Shown here: piece after piece, positions 12,901-25,635 of the stretch
How positions within the stretch are numbered: the first letter of the stretch is position 1
How the letters are laid out: the number at the start of each line of letters is the position of its first letter
Assembly: GCA_023055355.1 (NCBI GenBank)
Contig: JALJCS010000002.1
Coordinates: 79,379,001 to 79,443,000, forward strand
Direction of reading: 5' to 3'
DNA from: Agelaius tricolor
Taxonomy: Eukaryota > Chordata > Aves > Passeriformes > Icteridae
Length of the DNA stretch: 64,000 nt
Notes under the pieces: model-generated
What the model was told of the DNA's origin: nothing
The model's database searches: none
Seen by the model: only the letters and a program-made list of their open reading frames with translations
Program-made: the position numbers and the translations under genes

Positions 12901-15900
12901 TCAAGCTTGATCCAGGTCATGAACAGGAGGGGAAAAAACTCCAGATTTTTCTCTAGCAACAACTCTTACCTGGCAGTCTGAGCATTCTCATTCAGGTTGT
13001 TTCCAACACCTGAAGGTGGGCAGAACTTTTTGCCCACCCTCAAGTCTCCTTCCCCAGTGGCAGTGCCTGGGTCTGTGCATGAATTGCTGCACGGGTGCAG
13101 GGGTTGCCTAAATGCAGCACAGCACAGCTGTACCTGAGCAAAGGGCTCTGCTCTGCCTGGCAGGGCTTGGCTGTGAATCCAGACCAGCTCTTCTGGTTTT
13201 GCTTTAGTGCAGTGCAACAGTGAGGAAGAATTCTCCTTTCACTGCCCTTATTTCTCCAGACTTGGGGGATGCCCTTGTCAGCAGTGAAGCATCCTCCAAG
13301 GGGACCAAACTGCAAAAGAAGCAGGTACTAGACTGTTTATGCTGTGAGGCATTTCACTTCCATCCCACCCGCCCCATTTATTCTCAGTATTTATGGCATG
13401 CAAGCAATTGAAAGTCAATGGATTAGGTAGCTTTCACAAAAATGCTGAAATGATGAAATTCCAGCATGATATTATGCTCTTCCATATATGTGGGTTTTTC
13501 TTTTCAGCCATAATTCTGAATATTCTCACATTTGTAAGGCAGAGACTGATGACATGTTTTGGTCAAACACAAAACACTGGATTAATACAAAATAGTAAAA
13601 CAAAAGTATATAGTGTAAGCTATAACTGACATAGACAAGATAATTTGTCATCTAAAAAAAATCATAAATCATGTTTTTTATTTTAGCATCTCATGATGGG
13701 ACTGCAATTTACTAAATTCTGTTTATATCTTTAAAAAGCTTTTTACTCCATAAACCTTGTCAGTGAGAAGACTGTGTTAGCAGGGAAAGCTCTGCTTTTG
13801 AACAGATCTGTGCACATTACTTCTTGGGCTGAGGGAAATTGCAACAAGAAAGAGAAAGTTGCTATGTCACGTACCCTGTTCACCATCAGAGTCTCCCTAG
13901 GGGTTACAGTGGTGCCATATTATTACAACTCTGTGTGCTGCACACTAGGATTTTTTCCATTATAAACAATATGCCACCTAAACCAGATCTGCTTTATAAT
14001 GAAACAGCAGCTGTTGTGATCATGACATATTTCTCCCTGGTGACACAGAAAATATTAGCTGAAGCTGTGGGCAAGGCGTTTCCATTTGTGCCCGTACGGG
14101 TTTGGCGTTACAAATCTTGGGGATGGGGTTGCAGTTTCTCTACACACAGTTTGTCAGAAGCCATCAATGGAGCAACCAATTGTACAGTTCATTCTTCCTG
14201 CTCATTTTCCTTCCAGTGACAATCAGTCCTTGATGAAACTTGCATGACCTTGTGTTCTACCCATGTACATCCTGTGGATCCATCAAAGCTTATCTTACCC
14301 TGAGCACCTGTCAGGGGTTACAGGCCCAAGTTATGCTGCTTGGAAAAAAATTGCATTCTTGAACTAAGATTGTGTTAGCTGAGCAGATCTGTGCTCATTT
14401 GAGCAAAGACTTCTGATGTGAGCACATATCCTGAGTCCATAGTGAAGTCCAGAGAATGAAGTCCAACCCTAGAAACACACAGGATATTCCCAGTCCCACT
14501 GCTGACCTGTTGCTTGTGAAAGGACAGAAGGACACGTTGCCTCACATCATCTCTTCATGTCCCATCTCCTTACTGTAGAACTGGAACTGCATTTACCTGT
14601 CACTGCTAAACCTTGGAAGTCAACAGAGGAGCTGCAAGTCTTCCAAGAAGACTGTGTTACCAGCTGGATTGTTTTGAACAGGCTGGGCACTGTGGTACAA
14701 AAGAGACACCTTATCTGAGACAAGAAGATGCCATCCACAGCTCCTGCTTCTCCCATGCTGCCTCTCCTGCCCCCAGGTGCTGCTCTGTGTGTGCAGTGAC
14801 ACTGCCACGGGTGAGGTGTCACATTGTTCTGCTCGTGGCTGTCTGAGGTCTGCTCCTCTTTTATGCACTCCTTTGTCTCATTCATGTCACTGCCTTGTCA
14901 TTGCCTTCTTGCCTTTCTGCACCTGATGTGATTTTTTGCCTTCTACTCTTTTTAGCATCACATGGGAAATACATTGAATTATTGCATGTGAGAAACACAC
15001 TGTCAAAAAGGAGAGAATTCCTTTTAAAGAATGGCACCAAGGCCTTGGCCTCGGGAGGAGATAAAGCAGAGAACAAATTGCTACAGGGCTTTTTTTGGGA
15101 GACACGGGGATTAACCTCATCTCCATGTCAGTAATGGAACAACAGACTAAAATAGCACACTGGACACTTTCTAGGAACAAAAACAACAACAGCAACAAAA
15201 AACCATCCTTTTTAGGAACAGGGATGCTGAAGCAGCTGCTTAAAAGGGATGGAGAATAGCTTTGAAAAGCATCCCTCAGCAATCCTGACCCTGTGGTACA
15301 ACAGGACCAAGTTGTCTACCAAGATCTCTCAGTTTAATTTTCCTGCAGGTAAGACTTGAATGGGAAGCAAAGAGTTACCTCTGTTAATTATCATTACTTT
15401 ACATTTCAAATGGAACTGCTACTGCATTTTCTACCTCTTCCAGGTAAAAACCTGCTACCATGTAGCTATGACTAATTCCAGCCTCATTTAAGTCAATACC
15501 TCTGGCTGTCAGCTGAGAAACTGGGACACGTCCCCTGCAGTGGCCAGTTCAGATGCAGAGCCAGAGCCTGGGGGGACAGCAGGGACCAGGCCCACCTTCC
15601 CATCCAAGCCACCATTCATGTGCTGTGGGGTGACAAATGCAGCTCTCAGTGAGACCTGTGACACAAAATGGGGGCACCCTGCAGGACCAGGGTCAGCCCA
15701 GCTCTTTACATCCAGGCTTTCATCTGGGCTTTATTTGGCACCACCAGAAAATTAGGGACAGGTAGAGAAAAGCCTTGGAATTAGGGGTTAAAACAAACAA
15801 ACAAAATTATATTGAGCCCAGTTGTGAGCTGAAGAGAGGCAGCATTTTATAGCCCCGAGAGCTTCAGCCATCCATTACAGAGGGCAGGCTGAGGGAGTGT

Positions 15901-17394
15901 GCGTGGCCACCTCCAGCCTCCACCAACAGCTCTAGGCAGATTAGGAAAACTGCTTTCCCTTCACTGGGGAGCTTTACTGCAGAGAAATGAAGCACTTCAG
16001 GGCACATCATAAGTCTCAGCTTGAACACTCTGCCCTGGCACTTCCCAGGCGAGACGGGAGAGCCGCGTTGGTGCTGAGCGCCGGATGCTCAGCCTGAGGG
16101 GTGCTTTGGCTCTGCTCCGTGCTGGGAAATGGGACAGAGCAGACTATGTGGGAGGCAAATTGTTTTATGGAAAATATTGGAAACCATTGTACTAAGCTGA
16201 TTAACTCATTTTAACCATTTTACTTAGCTGCAACAGTTGCCCCACATGAAAAGTGCAGCTGCAAGGATTTGCACAACAGAAACACTCCCACATGCAGGAA
16301 AGCCAGATAAGCCCCTGCCTGTCGTCATTACAGCAGGAAATTTTAGTGCTTTGGGGACATTTCAGGGTTATTTCTGCCTCTGTTTGAGTTTTAATCCAGA
16401 GCATGGAGGGTACTCTTATGCTGACTGATTTTGTCCACATCCCTTAGGTCCCAGACTCAGCCTGATTTTGGCAATTCTTGGCAGGTAAAACTTTTGTCAG
16501 GAACATGAGAAATTGTGGGATTGAGGGCTCCCACTGTCTAATTCCTCCTGGGGACAACAGCTGCTTGTTTTACTCTTAGGCAGCTTCTCCTCTGCCCTCC
16601 TCCACTTCCACGAGTGAGCTGTACAGTATTACACTGGGGAAATTAGGCTTTCTTCATGCTTCCCCTCTTTCTCTATGTTATTAGTCCCATAACAAGCTGC
16701 CTCTTAATCTCAAAATATGAACCTTTTGGACAATGTTCTGCCAGTCCCATGAGGGACTTGGCAACCAACAGGAAAACCAAGATTGTCTGGAATATTATCC
16801 AAACACGTCGGACCAAGGACCACCCTCAGCCTTCAGCATTTCTCTTGGGTCACCAGTCACACACCCCTCCCTGTTAAATGAAAACCACTCTAAAAACAGT
16901 GTGGTTTTAAACACTAGCAGCAGGGCATTTATATGGAATTTTCAGACTGATACTTCTCCACGGGCAAGTTTGAGACCTCCTGAGAGGAGGATATTGTCTC
17001 AAAAATCCTGAAAACCATCAAGAAGCATTGGTATCTAAGCACATCAGGAGCAGTTCTGCCATCTCTGCAAGCATTAGCAGCAAATCCATTTTACCCTCTC
17101 TAGATGCTTCAGAGCTCATGGCTGGTGCTTTTGCTCCAATTTCCTATGCTTCCAATTATAGATTTGAAGCAGCAGCAGACCTCCACCAGAAACAGGAGCT
17201 GGGGTGGCTGCACTGAGGGAGCCTCAGTGCCAGCCAAGGCACAGAGCTGCTGGAGGGAACCAGAAGCTGTGGGCATGCATCTCCACAGAAACAGGTCCTT
17301 GGGAAGATCAGAGCTGTGCTGGGGCTTGCATTCTGCCATTCAGTTTGTTCTGAATGGTAGCACTGTAAAAATCAATATGACACTTTTAAAATGG
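12901..17394. other. Intergenic, nothing recognised
   Basis: Unique-looking DNA without a recognisable transposon, RNA gene or coding exon. A short AAAC run at 15790-15806 is the only simple repeat noted. Confidence 0.65.
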
Positions 17395-18120
17395 ATTATG
17401 AGGCAGTTAAATGACAAGTCTCCAAAGAGGAGTTGCAAATGAAGGGGGATCCCATGGGAGTTTTTATAGAGGGAATATTCAGGAAGCTGTTCTTGGCTGT
17501 TTACCTAAGAGGTCACAACAGATAAGCAATTGAATACAAGTTCCATGTGTGATGCTCTTGTTAAAGGGGCCAACATGACCCTAGGATGTATAAAGGGGAA
17601 TATTGAGCAGTAGGGGAAACTTATTAGCTCTATACATGACATTAATGAGACAAAATGAGTCTGGTTCAGCTGTCAACACTTAAAAATCATGTTGTAACAC
17701 TGAGGAAGGTTGGGTGAAGAGCTGTAAGGCTGACTGAAAGTATATCTTACAATGACCCAAAGGAGCACAATCCATTTATATTATCCAAGAGGAATATAAG
17801 GGATGAATTGATCTGTAAGTATCTATACATGGAGAAGGAATACAGTACCAGAGACTACTTAACCTCACAGACAAAGGCATAAAAACCAGGAAGAGTGGAG
17901 CTAAAAAAAATGCAGTTGAAAATGAGGCACATTTTTTCTCCTTAATGGTCTTGTAATTAACCACTGGAGGAGCTGACATGGGATATGGTAGGTTCTCCAT
18001 CATCCCAACAGATACTTGAATTAAGCATGGATGTCTTTGTACATGATGTAGCTCATGTATTGCTGTGGGAATTACTGGGCAAAACTCCATGCTCTGCATT
18101 ATGCAGGAGGGCAGAGGAAA
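17395..18120 (+). mobile_element. Ancient amniote CR1 LINE, second copy, 3' part
   Basis: Same old family as the copy at 8715-9895. In order are GGGGCCAACATGACCCTAGG with ATGTATAAA, a diverged stretch for the end of the reverse transcriptase, ATCTGTAAGTATCTATACATGG, AGACAAAGGCATAAAAACC, ATTAACCACTGGA, TTCTCCATCATCCC, and GCATTATGCAGGAGGGCAGAG at the 3' end. Decayed, with no coding capacity. Confidence 0.75.
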
Positions 18121-18473
18121 CCACCATGGTGGTGCCTTCTGGCTGTGAAATCTATGACACTATCAAAGTGATGACATCTGTATATCACATCCTGGCAGCA
18201 TCCTGCCTATTTATGCAACACATGTTATGAAAGAGTCTTTTAAGGATATTTAGAGGGCTTTAAATATTTTATTAGAGGTTTTTTAATATACTCTACCTGT
18301 AAAACCAGGTAGATGAAATAAACCTTAAAAAATAATAAAAAATATCCTGAAATAGATTTTCTATACCCCCAAATCCCAGTCTTAAAGCCAATATCTCAGG
18401 ATATTCTGGGCTTTCAGTATGATGCTCCAAGGACTCAGGCCTTTATTGTGGTTTAAAGCTTCTATTTCACAGA
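18121..18473. other. Spacer between two opposed ancient CR1 pieces
   Basis: AT-rich sequence of about 350 bases, including GATATTTAGAGGGC and TTTTTTAATATA stretches. No gene or repeat was recognised. Confidence 0.6.
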
Positions 18474-18550
18474 TTTATAGATGCTAAACTCAGGAGAGAC
18501 TACTGTGAATATCTAATCTGACCTTGTACATAACAGAGGCCACAGGGCAA
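18474..18550 (-). mobile_element. Ancient amniote CR1 3' end, antisense fragment
   Basis: AATATCTAATCTGACCTTGT and ACATAACAGAGGCCACAGG are the complement of the old CR1 tail (ACAAGGTCAGATTAG form). The piece is about 80 bases long. It faces the 3' end of the sense copy ending at 18120, so the two are tail to tail. Confidence 0.6.
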
Positions 18551-18984
18551 CCCTCAATTGCCTCCAGGCCACACTGAAGCCTTCCAGATTCTTCTTCAGC
18601 CCATTGCCAAGGCACAGCACCCTCACAGACAAAGTTCAGATCATCTCACATCTCACCACAGCATCCTTCCTTCTGCCCCTGACAAATGAAATCTTTCCTG
18701 GCACATGTCCATTCAAATTGCTGCTGCAAAGATCATTTGCCATTCCTATATCTCCTTGCTGGCTCTCCCTTTTGCCTTTTCACCAACACATCTGCTCCTC
18801 CTAGTCCCTACCTCTGCCTCTTCATCCCATTTGGTATCAGCTCACTCCAACCTCTCATGGCCCCCTTTGCTACCTTTTCTTTCATATCCCTTCCTTTTTT
18901 CCTGAACAAGCCTCATGTGGTGCAGCACCAATTGATGTGGGAGGGCCCTAACTCACATCAGTGCTGCTCAAGGAGAAGATTCTC
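18551..18984. other. Pyrimidine-rich unidentified stretch before the LTR fragment
   Basis: Sequence rich in C and T on the + strand, directly upstream of a recognisable LTR body. It does not match the 5' part of the LTR at 25636. It may be a diverged 5' end of a related LTR subfamily, or unrelated DNA. Confidence 0.4.
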
Positions 18985-19710
18985 AGAGCATTCCCAGCCA
19001 CCAGGGGACAGGGAATGGGGGCTGTGGTCAGTTCGTTACACCTTGTCTCTGCCACTCCTTCCTCTTCAGGAGCACAGATCACACTCCTCCCCTTCTCCCT
19101 CCAGTGTGGGATGGTTCCATGGGACACAGCTCTCCACCAACTCACAGCATGAGTCCTTCCTATGGGCTTCACTTTTCCACAGACTGCTCTAGTGTGGGTC
19201 CCTCCCGTGGGGTGCAGTGCTCCAGGACCAAACTGCTCCCATGTGGCTCCCTCCCAGGGTCACAGTTCCTGGCACCAAACCTGCTCCAGACTGGGCTTCT
19301 CTCCACAGTCTGCAGGTCCTGCCAGGAGCCTGCTCCAGCACAGGCTTCCATGGGGTCACAGCCTCCTTTGGGCTCCCACCTGGTGCAGTGTGGGGCCCTC
19401 CAAGGGCTGCAGGTGAATCTCTGCTCCCCTTCCCCTCCCTCCTCACTGACCCTGCTGTCTGCAGGGCACTTCTGCTCACACATTCTCACTCCTCTCCCCA
19501 CTGCTGTTATTCTGAAGAGGTTTTTCTTCTCCTTCTTAAATACATTATCACAGAGGTATTACTGACATTGCTGATGGGTTTGGCCTTGAGTCTCCTGGAT
19601 TGGCATTGGCTCTGTCAGACATGGGGGAAGCTTCTGGCAGCTTCTCACAGAAGCCACCCCCTGAAGTGCCCCTGCTACCAAAACCCTGCCACTCAAACCA
19701 ACCCAGTTTA
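18985..19710 (+). mobile_element. Avian ERV LTR fragment, 5'-incomplete
   Basis: Same family as the LTR at 25636-27004. It has GGGGACAGGGAATGGGGGC, TCAGTTCGTTACACCTTGTC, repeated 'gggctcc...gtcctgcc' modules, ACTGACCCTGCTGTCTGCAG, TTAAATACATTATCACAGAG, and the end GGAAGCTTCTGGCAGCTTCTC with GCTACCAAAACCCTGCCA. The first half of the LTR is missing and no retroviral gene is next to it, so it is a non-coding remnant. Confidence 0.8.
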
Positions 19711-22700
19711 TCAGTGACAGATTCTTGTCACTGGATTCTTGTGCAGGAGAAATCGTTCATGTGTGTTATTAAATGTCTGTTTATCATTCCAAGGCATACA
19801 ACAGTGTGGTGCAGTTTCCACCTAGACAAAGCCTGTATTTTAATGCTCTTTGTCCTGAAAGAACCCAACTTGATCAACTTCAGTGCAGGAGACATCATAG
19901 GACAGTGGTCAGGGGAGAGCTGGGGCAAGGAACAGGAGGTGCCACAGCAGGGGAGCAGGCTGGAAAAGTCAGAGCATGGAGGAGCTCATCCCAGACTTTG
20001 CTCTCTAGAGAAGAGCTCCTTGCCCTTTGTGTGTGAGTGCTGCTCTGCCCGGGGTAACAGGTGATTGAGGAGAAAGGATGCCCAGGAGAATCCACTGGCT
20101 TCACTGCTTCTGCTCCATGAAAACTCACAAGCATCCCCTTTTACAAAGCCTTGGTGCACAGAGGTTTTTTAACCTAATACTGCTCTAAAACAACTGCACA
20201 AGGTTACCTTGCTTTATGCTACAGCAGATTTTAATCCTTCTGGAGCCAAACTGCATAAAATTGCCAAAAACTGACACATGTCTCTGCTCAGTGCTGCCTA
20301 TTGACACGCAGGCACCTCTGGCCAAGCTGAGAGGAAAACATCTGTCAGTAGGTGTTAATGGGACCATCACATGTAGCAGGCAAGACCCAACCAGCTCAGC
20401 AAGCTCTGACAAAATTCATGTTCTCATCGGGTGATCACAGCTATCTATGGTTCCACTCAGCTGTCAGGGAATGACTCGCACACATCTTTCCTGACACGGA
20501 TATTTTATGAATTTTGGAGCTAGCAGGATGCAAATCTGCCCTTTGAGGATCATCTGGCAGAGCAGAGCTTTGGCCAGTACCTTGCAGGGCTTCTGCCGGA
20601 AAACAAAGCAGTATTAAAGAATGCCCTAAGTGTCCATCTCTCTGAGCCAGCACAGTTGAAGCCTGGGGGCAGGAAGCACTTTTGTTTAGCAGAGATGTGA
20701 AGTTAAATGCCCCATTGTTTGTGACTAGTCCTGATGCCACGTTGTTTTTGCAGGAAGTCATGGGCAGCTTCAATCTTTTTACCTGCCAGCAGTGCTGAAG
20801 AAAGCCCTGCTGCTGGAGAAGGAGTGTGGCATGTTTTCAGGCTCTCAGGCAATGGCATCGTGGCTTTAAACACTGCTGAGTTGAAGCACAAGGGAGGACG
20901 CTGGGGGGAAAGGGAGAGAGGGGAGGCAGTAGTTCACAGAGAAAGTTTTCATTTAATTAGCTGATAATTTACATCTCACTGTACAAATCAGAGCTAAGCA
21001 TATCTGTCCCAGCCAATGTATATGACTCACAGTTTGTCAAATAGATATTCTGGAAGTGAGAAGTTACAGAAATACAAGTCATGAATTATCAGTTGTTCTA
21101 TTCTTGTGGACAGCATCTTTTATTAAATGTAAATTCCATATATAGCCATTGCTAACAGGAAAAAATAGCTAAAGTCAAGTTTGCATGGATAGAGAAGTGA
21201 CAAAACAAGAAACTGAATCTAAGGATGGATTTCACCCTGTTGTGTTAGAGGATCCACCTGACCAGCACAAAACATCTGCAAAGTGTTTCCAGGCTCTGCC
21301 TGGGGATTCCCCATCCAGTCTGCAGCAGACAGCTGCAGTAATGATGCACATCCTGAAAGCTGCTGTTTCTGTGACCACCTGAGGAACCTCAGACAGAGAC
21401 TGTGGTTCACCAAAGTTAATAAACCACAGATGAGCCCTACTTGCTAATGCTTCTTGAAGGCAAATTCATAGACAAGTCCCAAAAAATTTTAAGAATTTCC
21501 AATGAGACACCTGGTTTGATGCATGAGCCCCTCTCTGCAGTATGCTGAGATCCTGCCATGCTTCCTACAAAGATGAAAGCAGCAAATGCTTCTTCACATA
21601 CATTTAAAAGTCACATCACAGAATCTGAGCTAAACAGCCAAAAAAGAAATGGCTCATTTTTAATGTGAGGTCCATGAAAGGTTCACTGTGGACATAACTC
21701 AGCCCTGTCCTGCTCTTGAGAGCCAACATGGACTTTTGCCATGGCTTGTTGGAGGACACATGTGGTTTGTCTGCAGAGGGTGGTAAGCTCATTTCTCAAT
21801 GTTTCTTTAACATGCCAAGAAATGCCAAGGGTTTGCACAGTGGGAAAAAGAGCCCCATTCCAAAACATCTCAAATGAGACCCCCTTTCAAGGAGCTCCTG
21901 CCCATGTCTCTCTTCTAAAGATGCACCAAGCAGGAGGACTACAATGTGTATTTTTCCCCTCTGGAGTACATCTATGGAGTCAACAAACATATGGATATAA
22001 ATTTAGCTATTTAACTGACTCAACTGTTTGGAAATTTAACAAAAAAATGTACATGCCAGTAGGTATCTGGAAACCAGTGTTTTCTGTCTGAGACAGCAAA
22101 ATGAATGGAGAGCAATATTCAAACACTGAAAGTTAGCAGACTAGGTACAAAAATATACCAGTTGCTAGGAGATGGCATTTAATCTGGAATTTTAGGCAGT
22201 AAGTAAAAATAAAGTTATAAGAAAAAATATAGTTTAGGGCAGAAATCAGGCCGAAGCAAGAGGCTGTTTAGGAGAGAGAGCACAGCAAGGATGCTGCCCA
22301 GCCACATGCTGTGGGGCTGGAGGTGAAGGGCAGGGTTATTGACTTCACTGTGGGAACAAAGGCCCTGCCAGTGAAAGACAGTGAGGACAAAACTCTTTCC
22401 TGGTTGAAGCTGCTGGGAGATGTGCTACTAAAGTAAATAAGGGCTGTACTTCAACCTGCAAATATCACCTTTGCTTGTCATGGAAGTCCAACCAGAAGCT
22501 AAAATGTTGTGAAACTCAGCTCATTCCTCCAGTTGTGAAAATTACAGAAAGAACACAGCAAAGTTCATTGCTTGGGAAGCTGGGTCCCCAAACCAGACTC
22601 TGCTGGTTTCTTTCACCACTGAAAGCCCTACCTTCTTAATAGCATTAGAATTGATAAATGCTGGGTTTTAAGACTAGATTATCTTGTGAGACCATAGGGG

Positions 22701-23754
22701 TTCAACAGTAAGACCAGCAGGGAATGAGTGGGGCTGGCCCCTCCTTACAGCAGCCCAGTCCTCGGTGGGAATTGTCCAAGTGGGATTTTAGTCCTGTTGA
22801 AATACAAGGCAAAATTGCAATAGATCTCAAGAGACCATTTCCTTCCCCTCCCTCACACAGGTAGAGGGTTGTGTGTAACCTAGTCCAGCACATGGTAATC
22901 ACCTACACATATAGAGGACAAACCCTGCTCCTGGTTCCTATAAGTCCATGCAGGTCCTAGAAGCAGTGTTTGCCTTCAGCACCTCCCCTGGGTAATTTCC
23001 ACCTCAGACATCCCTTTGACCAAGGCTGGTAAGCATTTCTACAATATTTGGTCACAGTGATTACATTCACGAGTTGGATCAAATTATTGGGGTCCCAAGG
23101 CCAAGACAGAAATTCTGACTTTTTACAGCTTTGCTATTACCTGTAATCCTGATGCTGGAGCACTACTTGTTTAGACTTCCTTTGGATAGTGCTTGTCAAA
23201 GTGATTAATAATTTTCTCTGGGCAGCAGCCAAAGATCAGAGTCCATGCTGACATCTGCAATCTGCCAGAAGGCTTTGATGTTGTCAACAGGGTTATGGTG
23301 AAGCCTAAATAACCACTGGTTGAGGGGATATGTTCTCCTTGCTCAGAAATCCAAAGCACTGTCCTCTCTGCTGACCCAGCTTGTCTTTCAGAGGATAACT
23401 ACTGATTGCAGACATTGCTGGCTGCTCCACTGGCCTCTGCACAACGAAGTTTCTGGCAGAAAGGCAGTAATGTGTCTGCTGTTACATCAGTGCTGATGGT
23501 GGCACTGGCATCTCCTGTTCATGAAACCCAGAGAGCAGGGCTGGTGCCATCTGGATCTGCACTCTTGCCAGGGTTCTCTGCAGTGAGGAGGGGCTGGACA
23601 AGGACTGATTGGTTGTTGTTCAATCCCTCTCACTGATTCCACTGCTTGGGTGGCAGAGTATCAGCCAATGAGGGTTGGCTGGAGTTTTGTCATTACCTGT
23701 GGTTAAGAGCCCAACCACTACAGTCACTGACTGCATCTCTCATATTTTATCATC
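19711..23754. other. Intergenic, nothing recognised
   Basis: Unique-looking DNA between the LTR fragment and the next CR1 tail. There are no credible exons; the open frames are short and without domains. Confidence 0.65.
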
Positions 23755-23840
23755 TCTAGATGACCCTGCTTAAGTGGGAGGGTTGGACCAGATGCCCTCC
23801 AGAGGTCCTTTTCAACCTCAGTCATTCTGTGATTCTCTGA
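23755..23840 (+). mobile_element. CR1 LINE 3' tail fragment
   Basis: GACCCTGCTTAAGTGGGAGG, GTTGGACCAGATGCCCTCCAG, then AGGTCCTTTTCAACCTCAG and the short direct repeats ATTCTGTGATTCTCTGATT that end CR1 copies. It is immediately followed by a second, longer CR1 in the same orientation. Confidence 0.88.
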
Positions 23841-23899
23841 TTTTTATGCAAGCAATGATTGCTGAACTTACAGAGCTCACTGTAAAGCTCAGTGTGAGA

Positions 23900-24832
23900 C
23901 CTCACCTTTGGGAACCTGCTCTTGCAGCCCTGTGAGAGGCCCAGCCTGTGCTGTAAGGCTTTCCAGTTACACTGGGGAGACCTCCAGGAGGTACCTGGAG
24001 GATGCTTTGAGGAAGGATGATAATGGTGATGTACACCTAGTGCAGGGGCCCTTGCAGAAGTGCAGGGATGAACATGGGTCACAACAGCCCCATGAAACAC
24101 TCCAGGCTTGAGGCAGAGTGCCTGGAAAGCTGCATGGTGGAAAAGGAGCTGGAAGTGTTGGCCAACACTGACTGAACATGTTCAATCACCCTGTGCCTAG
24201 ATGGCCAAGAAGGCCAATGGCCTGTATCAGAAAGTGTGGCCAGCAGGACCAGGGCAGGGATTGTCCCCCTGTACTCCCCCTGGCCTCACCCCACTAGTGA
24301 GGCCACACCTGAAGTGCTGGTTTTGGGCCTCAGTTTTGGGCTCCTCACTTGAAGAAGGACATTGAGGTGCTGGAGTGTGTCCAGGGAAGGGGAACAGTGC
24401 TGGGGAAGGGGCTGGAGCACAACTCAGGTGAGGAGCAGCTGAGGGAGGTGGGGGTGTTTGGCCTGGAGAAAAGGAGGCTCAGGGGAGACCTTGTCACTCT
24501 CTCCAACTCCCTGAAAGGAGGCTGCAGCCAGGTGGGAGTCAGTCTCTTGTCCTAGGTAATAAATGACAGAACAGGAGGAAGTGGGCTCAGGTTGCACCAG
24601 CAGAGGTTTAGATTGGATATTGGGAAAAATGTCTTCACAGAAAGGGCAGCCAGGCACTGGAACAGGCTGCCCAGGGAAGTGGTGGAGTCACCATCCCTGC
24701 AGGTATTTAAAAGATGTGTAGGTGTGGCACAAAGGGACATGGTTTAGTGGTGAACTTGGCAGTGCTGGGTTAGCAGCTGGACTTATCTAAGAGGTCTTTT
24801 CCAGCCTAAATGATTCTACAATTCCATGATGG
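23900..24832 (+). mobile_element. CR1 LINE, about 0.93 kb, 3' part of ORF2 to tail
   Basis: Well preserved sense copy. In order are GAGGAAGGATGATAATGGTG, GCAGGGATGAACATGGGTC, GGCCAAGAAGGCCAATGGCC, GAAGAAGGACATTGAGGTGC, TTTGGCCTGGAGAAAAGGAG, TTTAGATTGGATATTGGGAA, CAGGCTGCCCAGGGAAGTGG, and the tail GAGGTCTTTTCCAGCCTAAA with TGATTCTACAATTCCATGA. It carries the end of the reverse transcriptase gene with frameshifts and stops. The left border is estimated. Confidence 0.93.
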
Positions 24833-25237
24833 CATGGCCACTCTGGGTTGCAGCCAGCTTTTCTCCCAGAATGACTGGAACTGCTGTTGCTTCTGCTGGC
24901 AGCAAGCACAGATTTATCAGTGGGTGATGGAGGCAGTAACCTTCATCTCTGCCATGTCAGGTGCAAGGGGCCAGCTGCCCACACTGTCCATCTGTCCACA
25001 CTGTGGCCTAGCCTGGGGCTTCCTTCAGCCCAGTGTGGGGGTTGAATGAGAAAGAGAAACATAAAAGAAGCATGTGGGAAGCGTTACGATTTTTTTCAGC
25101 TTATTTGTAAAAGAGTGTGTTCCTGGGCTTTCAAGGGACAGCAGGAGGGTTTTGTCCCTACAAAGTGAGTCACAAAGTGAAAGAAAATCCCAGAGTATCC
25201 TTAATCCTCAGTTTGTAATTGTTTGCAGTGATTTCAA
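24833..25237. other. Intergenic spacer between two CR1 copies
   Basis: About 400 bases without a recognisable feature. The last 50 may belong to the more decayed 5' end of the following CR1. Confidence 0.6.
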
Positions 25238-25635
25238 CCTGGAATATTGTGCTAAAGCAAATGATATCCTGGGCTGCATTAGAAGCATGGCCAGTAGGTG
25301 ATGCAGGAGCTGATGCTCCCCTTCTATTCTGCTCTTACAAGACCTGGAGTACTGCATCCAGCTCTGAGACCTCAAGTAATGGAAAGGCATGGACCTGTGG
25401 AGCAGGTCCAGAGGAGGGCCACGAAGATGAACAGAGGGATGGAGCATCTCCCCTATGAAGGCAGTCTCAGAGAGTTGCTGCTGTTCAGCCTGGAGAAGAA
25501 GGCTCCAGGGAGGCCTTTTAGCAGCCTTCCAGTCCCTAAAGGGGGTTCACAAGAAAGAAACAGACCTTTTACCTGTAGTGACAGAACAAGGTGTAATGGT
25601 TTTAAATTGAAAATTTGATAGATTTATATTAGATA
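25238..25635 (+). mobile_element. CR1 LINE, left part, interrupted by the solo LTR
   Basis: Sense CR1 with GATATCCTGGGCTGCATTAG, TTACAAGACCTGGAGTACTG, GTCCAGAGGAGGGCCACGAA, TTCAGCCTGGAGAAGAAGGC, and ends in TAGATTTATATTAGATA exactly where the LTR begins. The continuation is at 27005. Confidence 0.93.

Noticed and set aside
18686..19192. 168-codon frame and neighbouring frames at 19104-19717
   Set aside because: Run through pyrimidine-rich sequence and the LTR fragment; composition follows the repeat.
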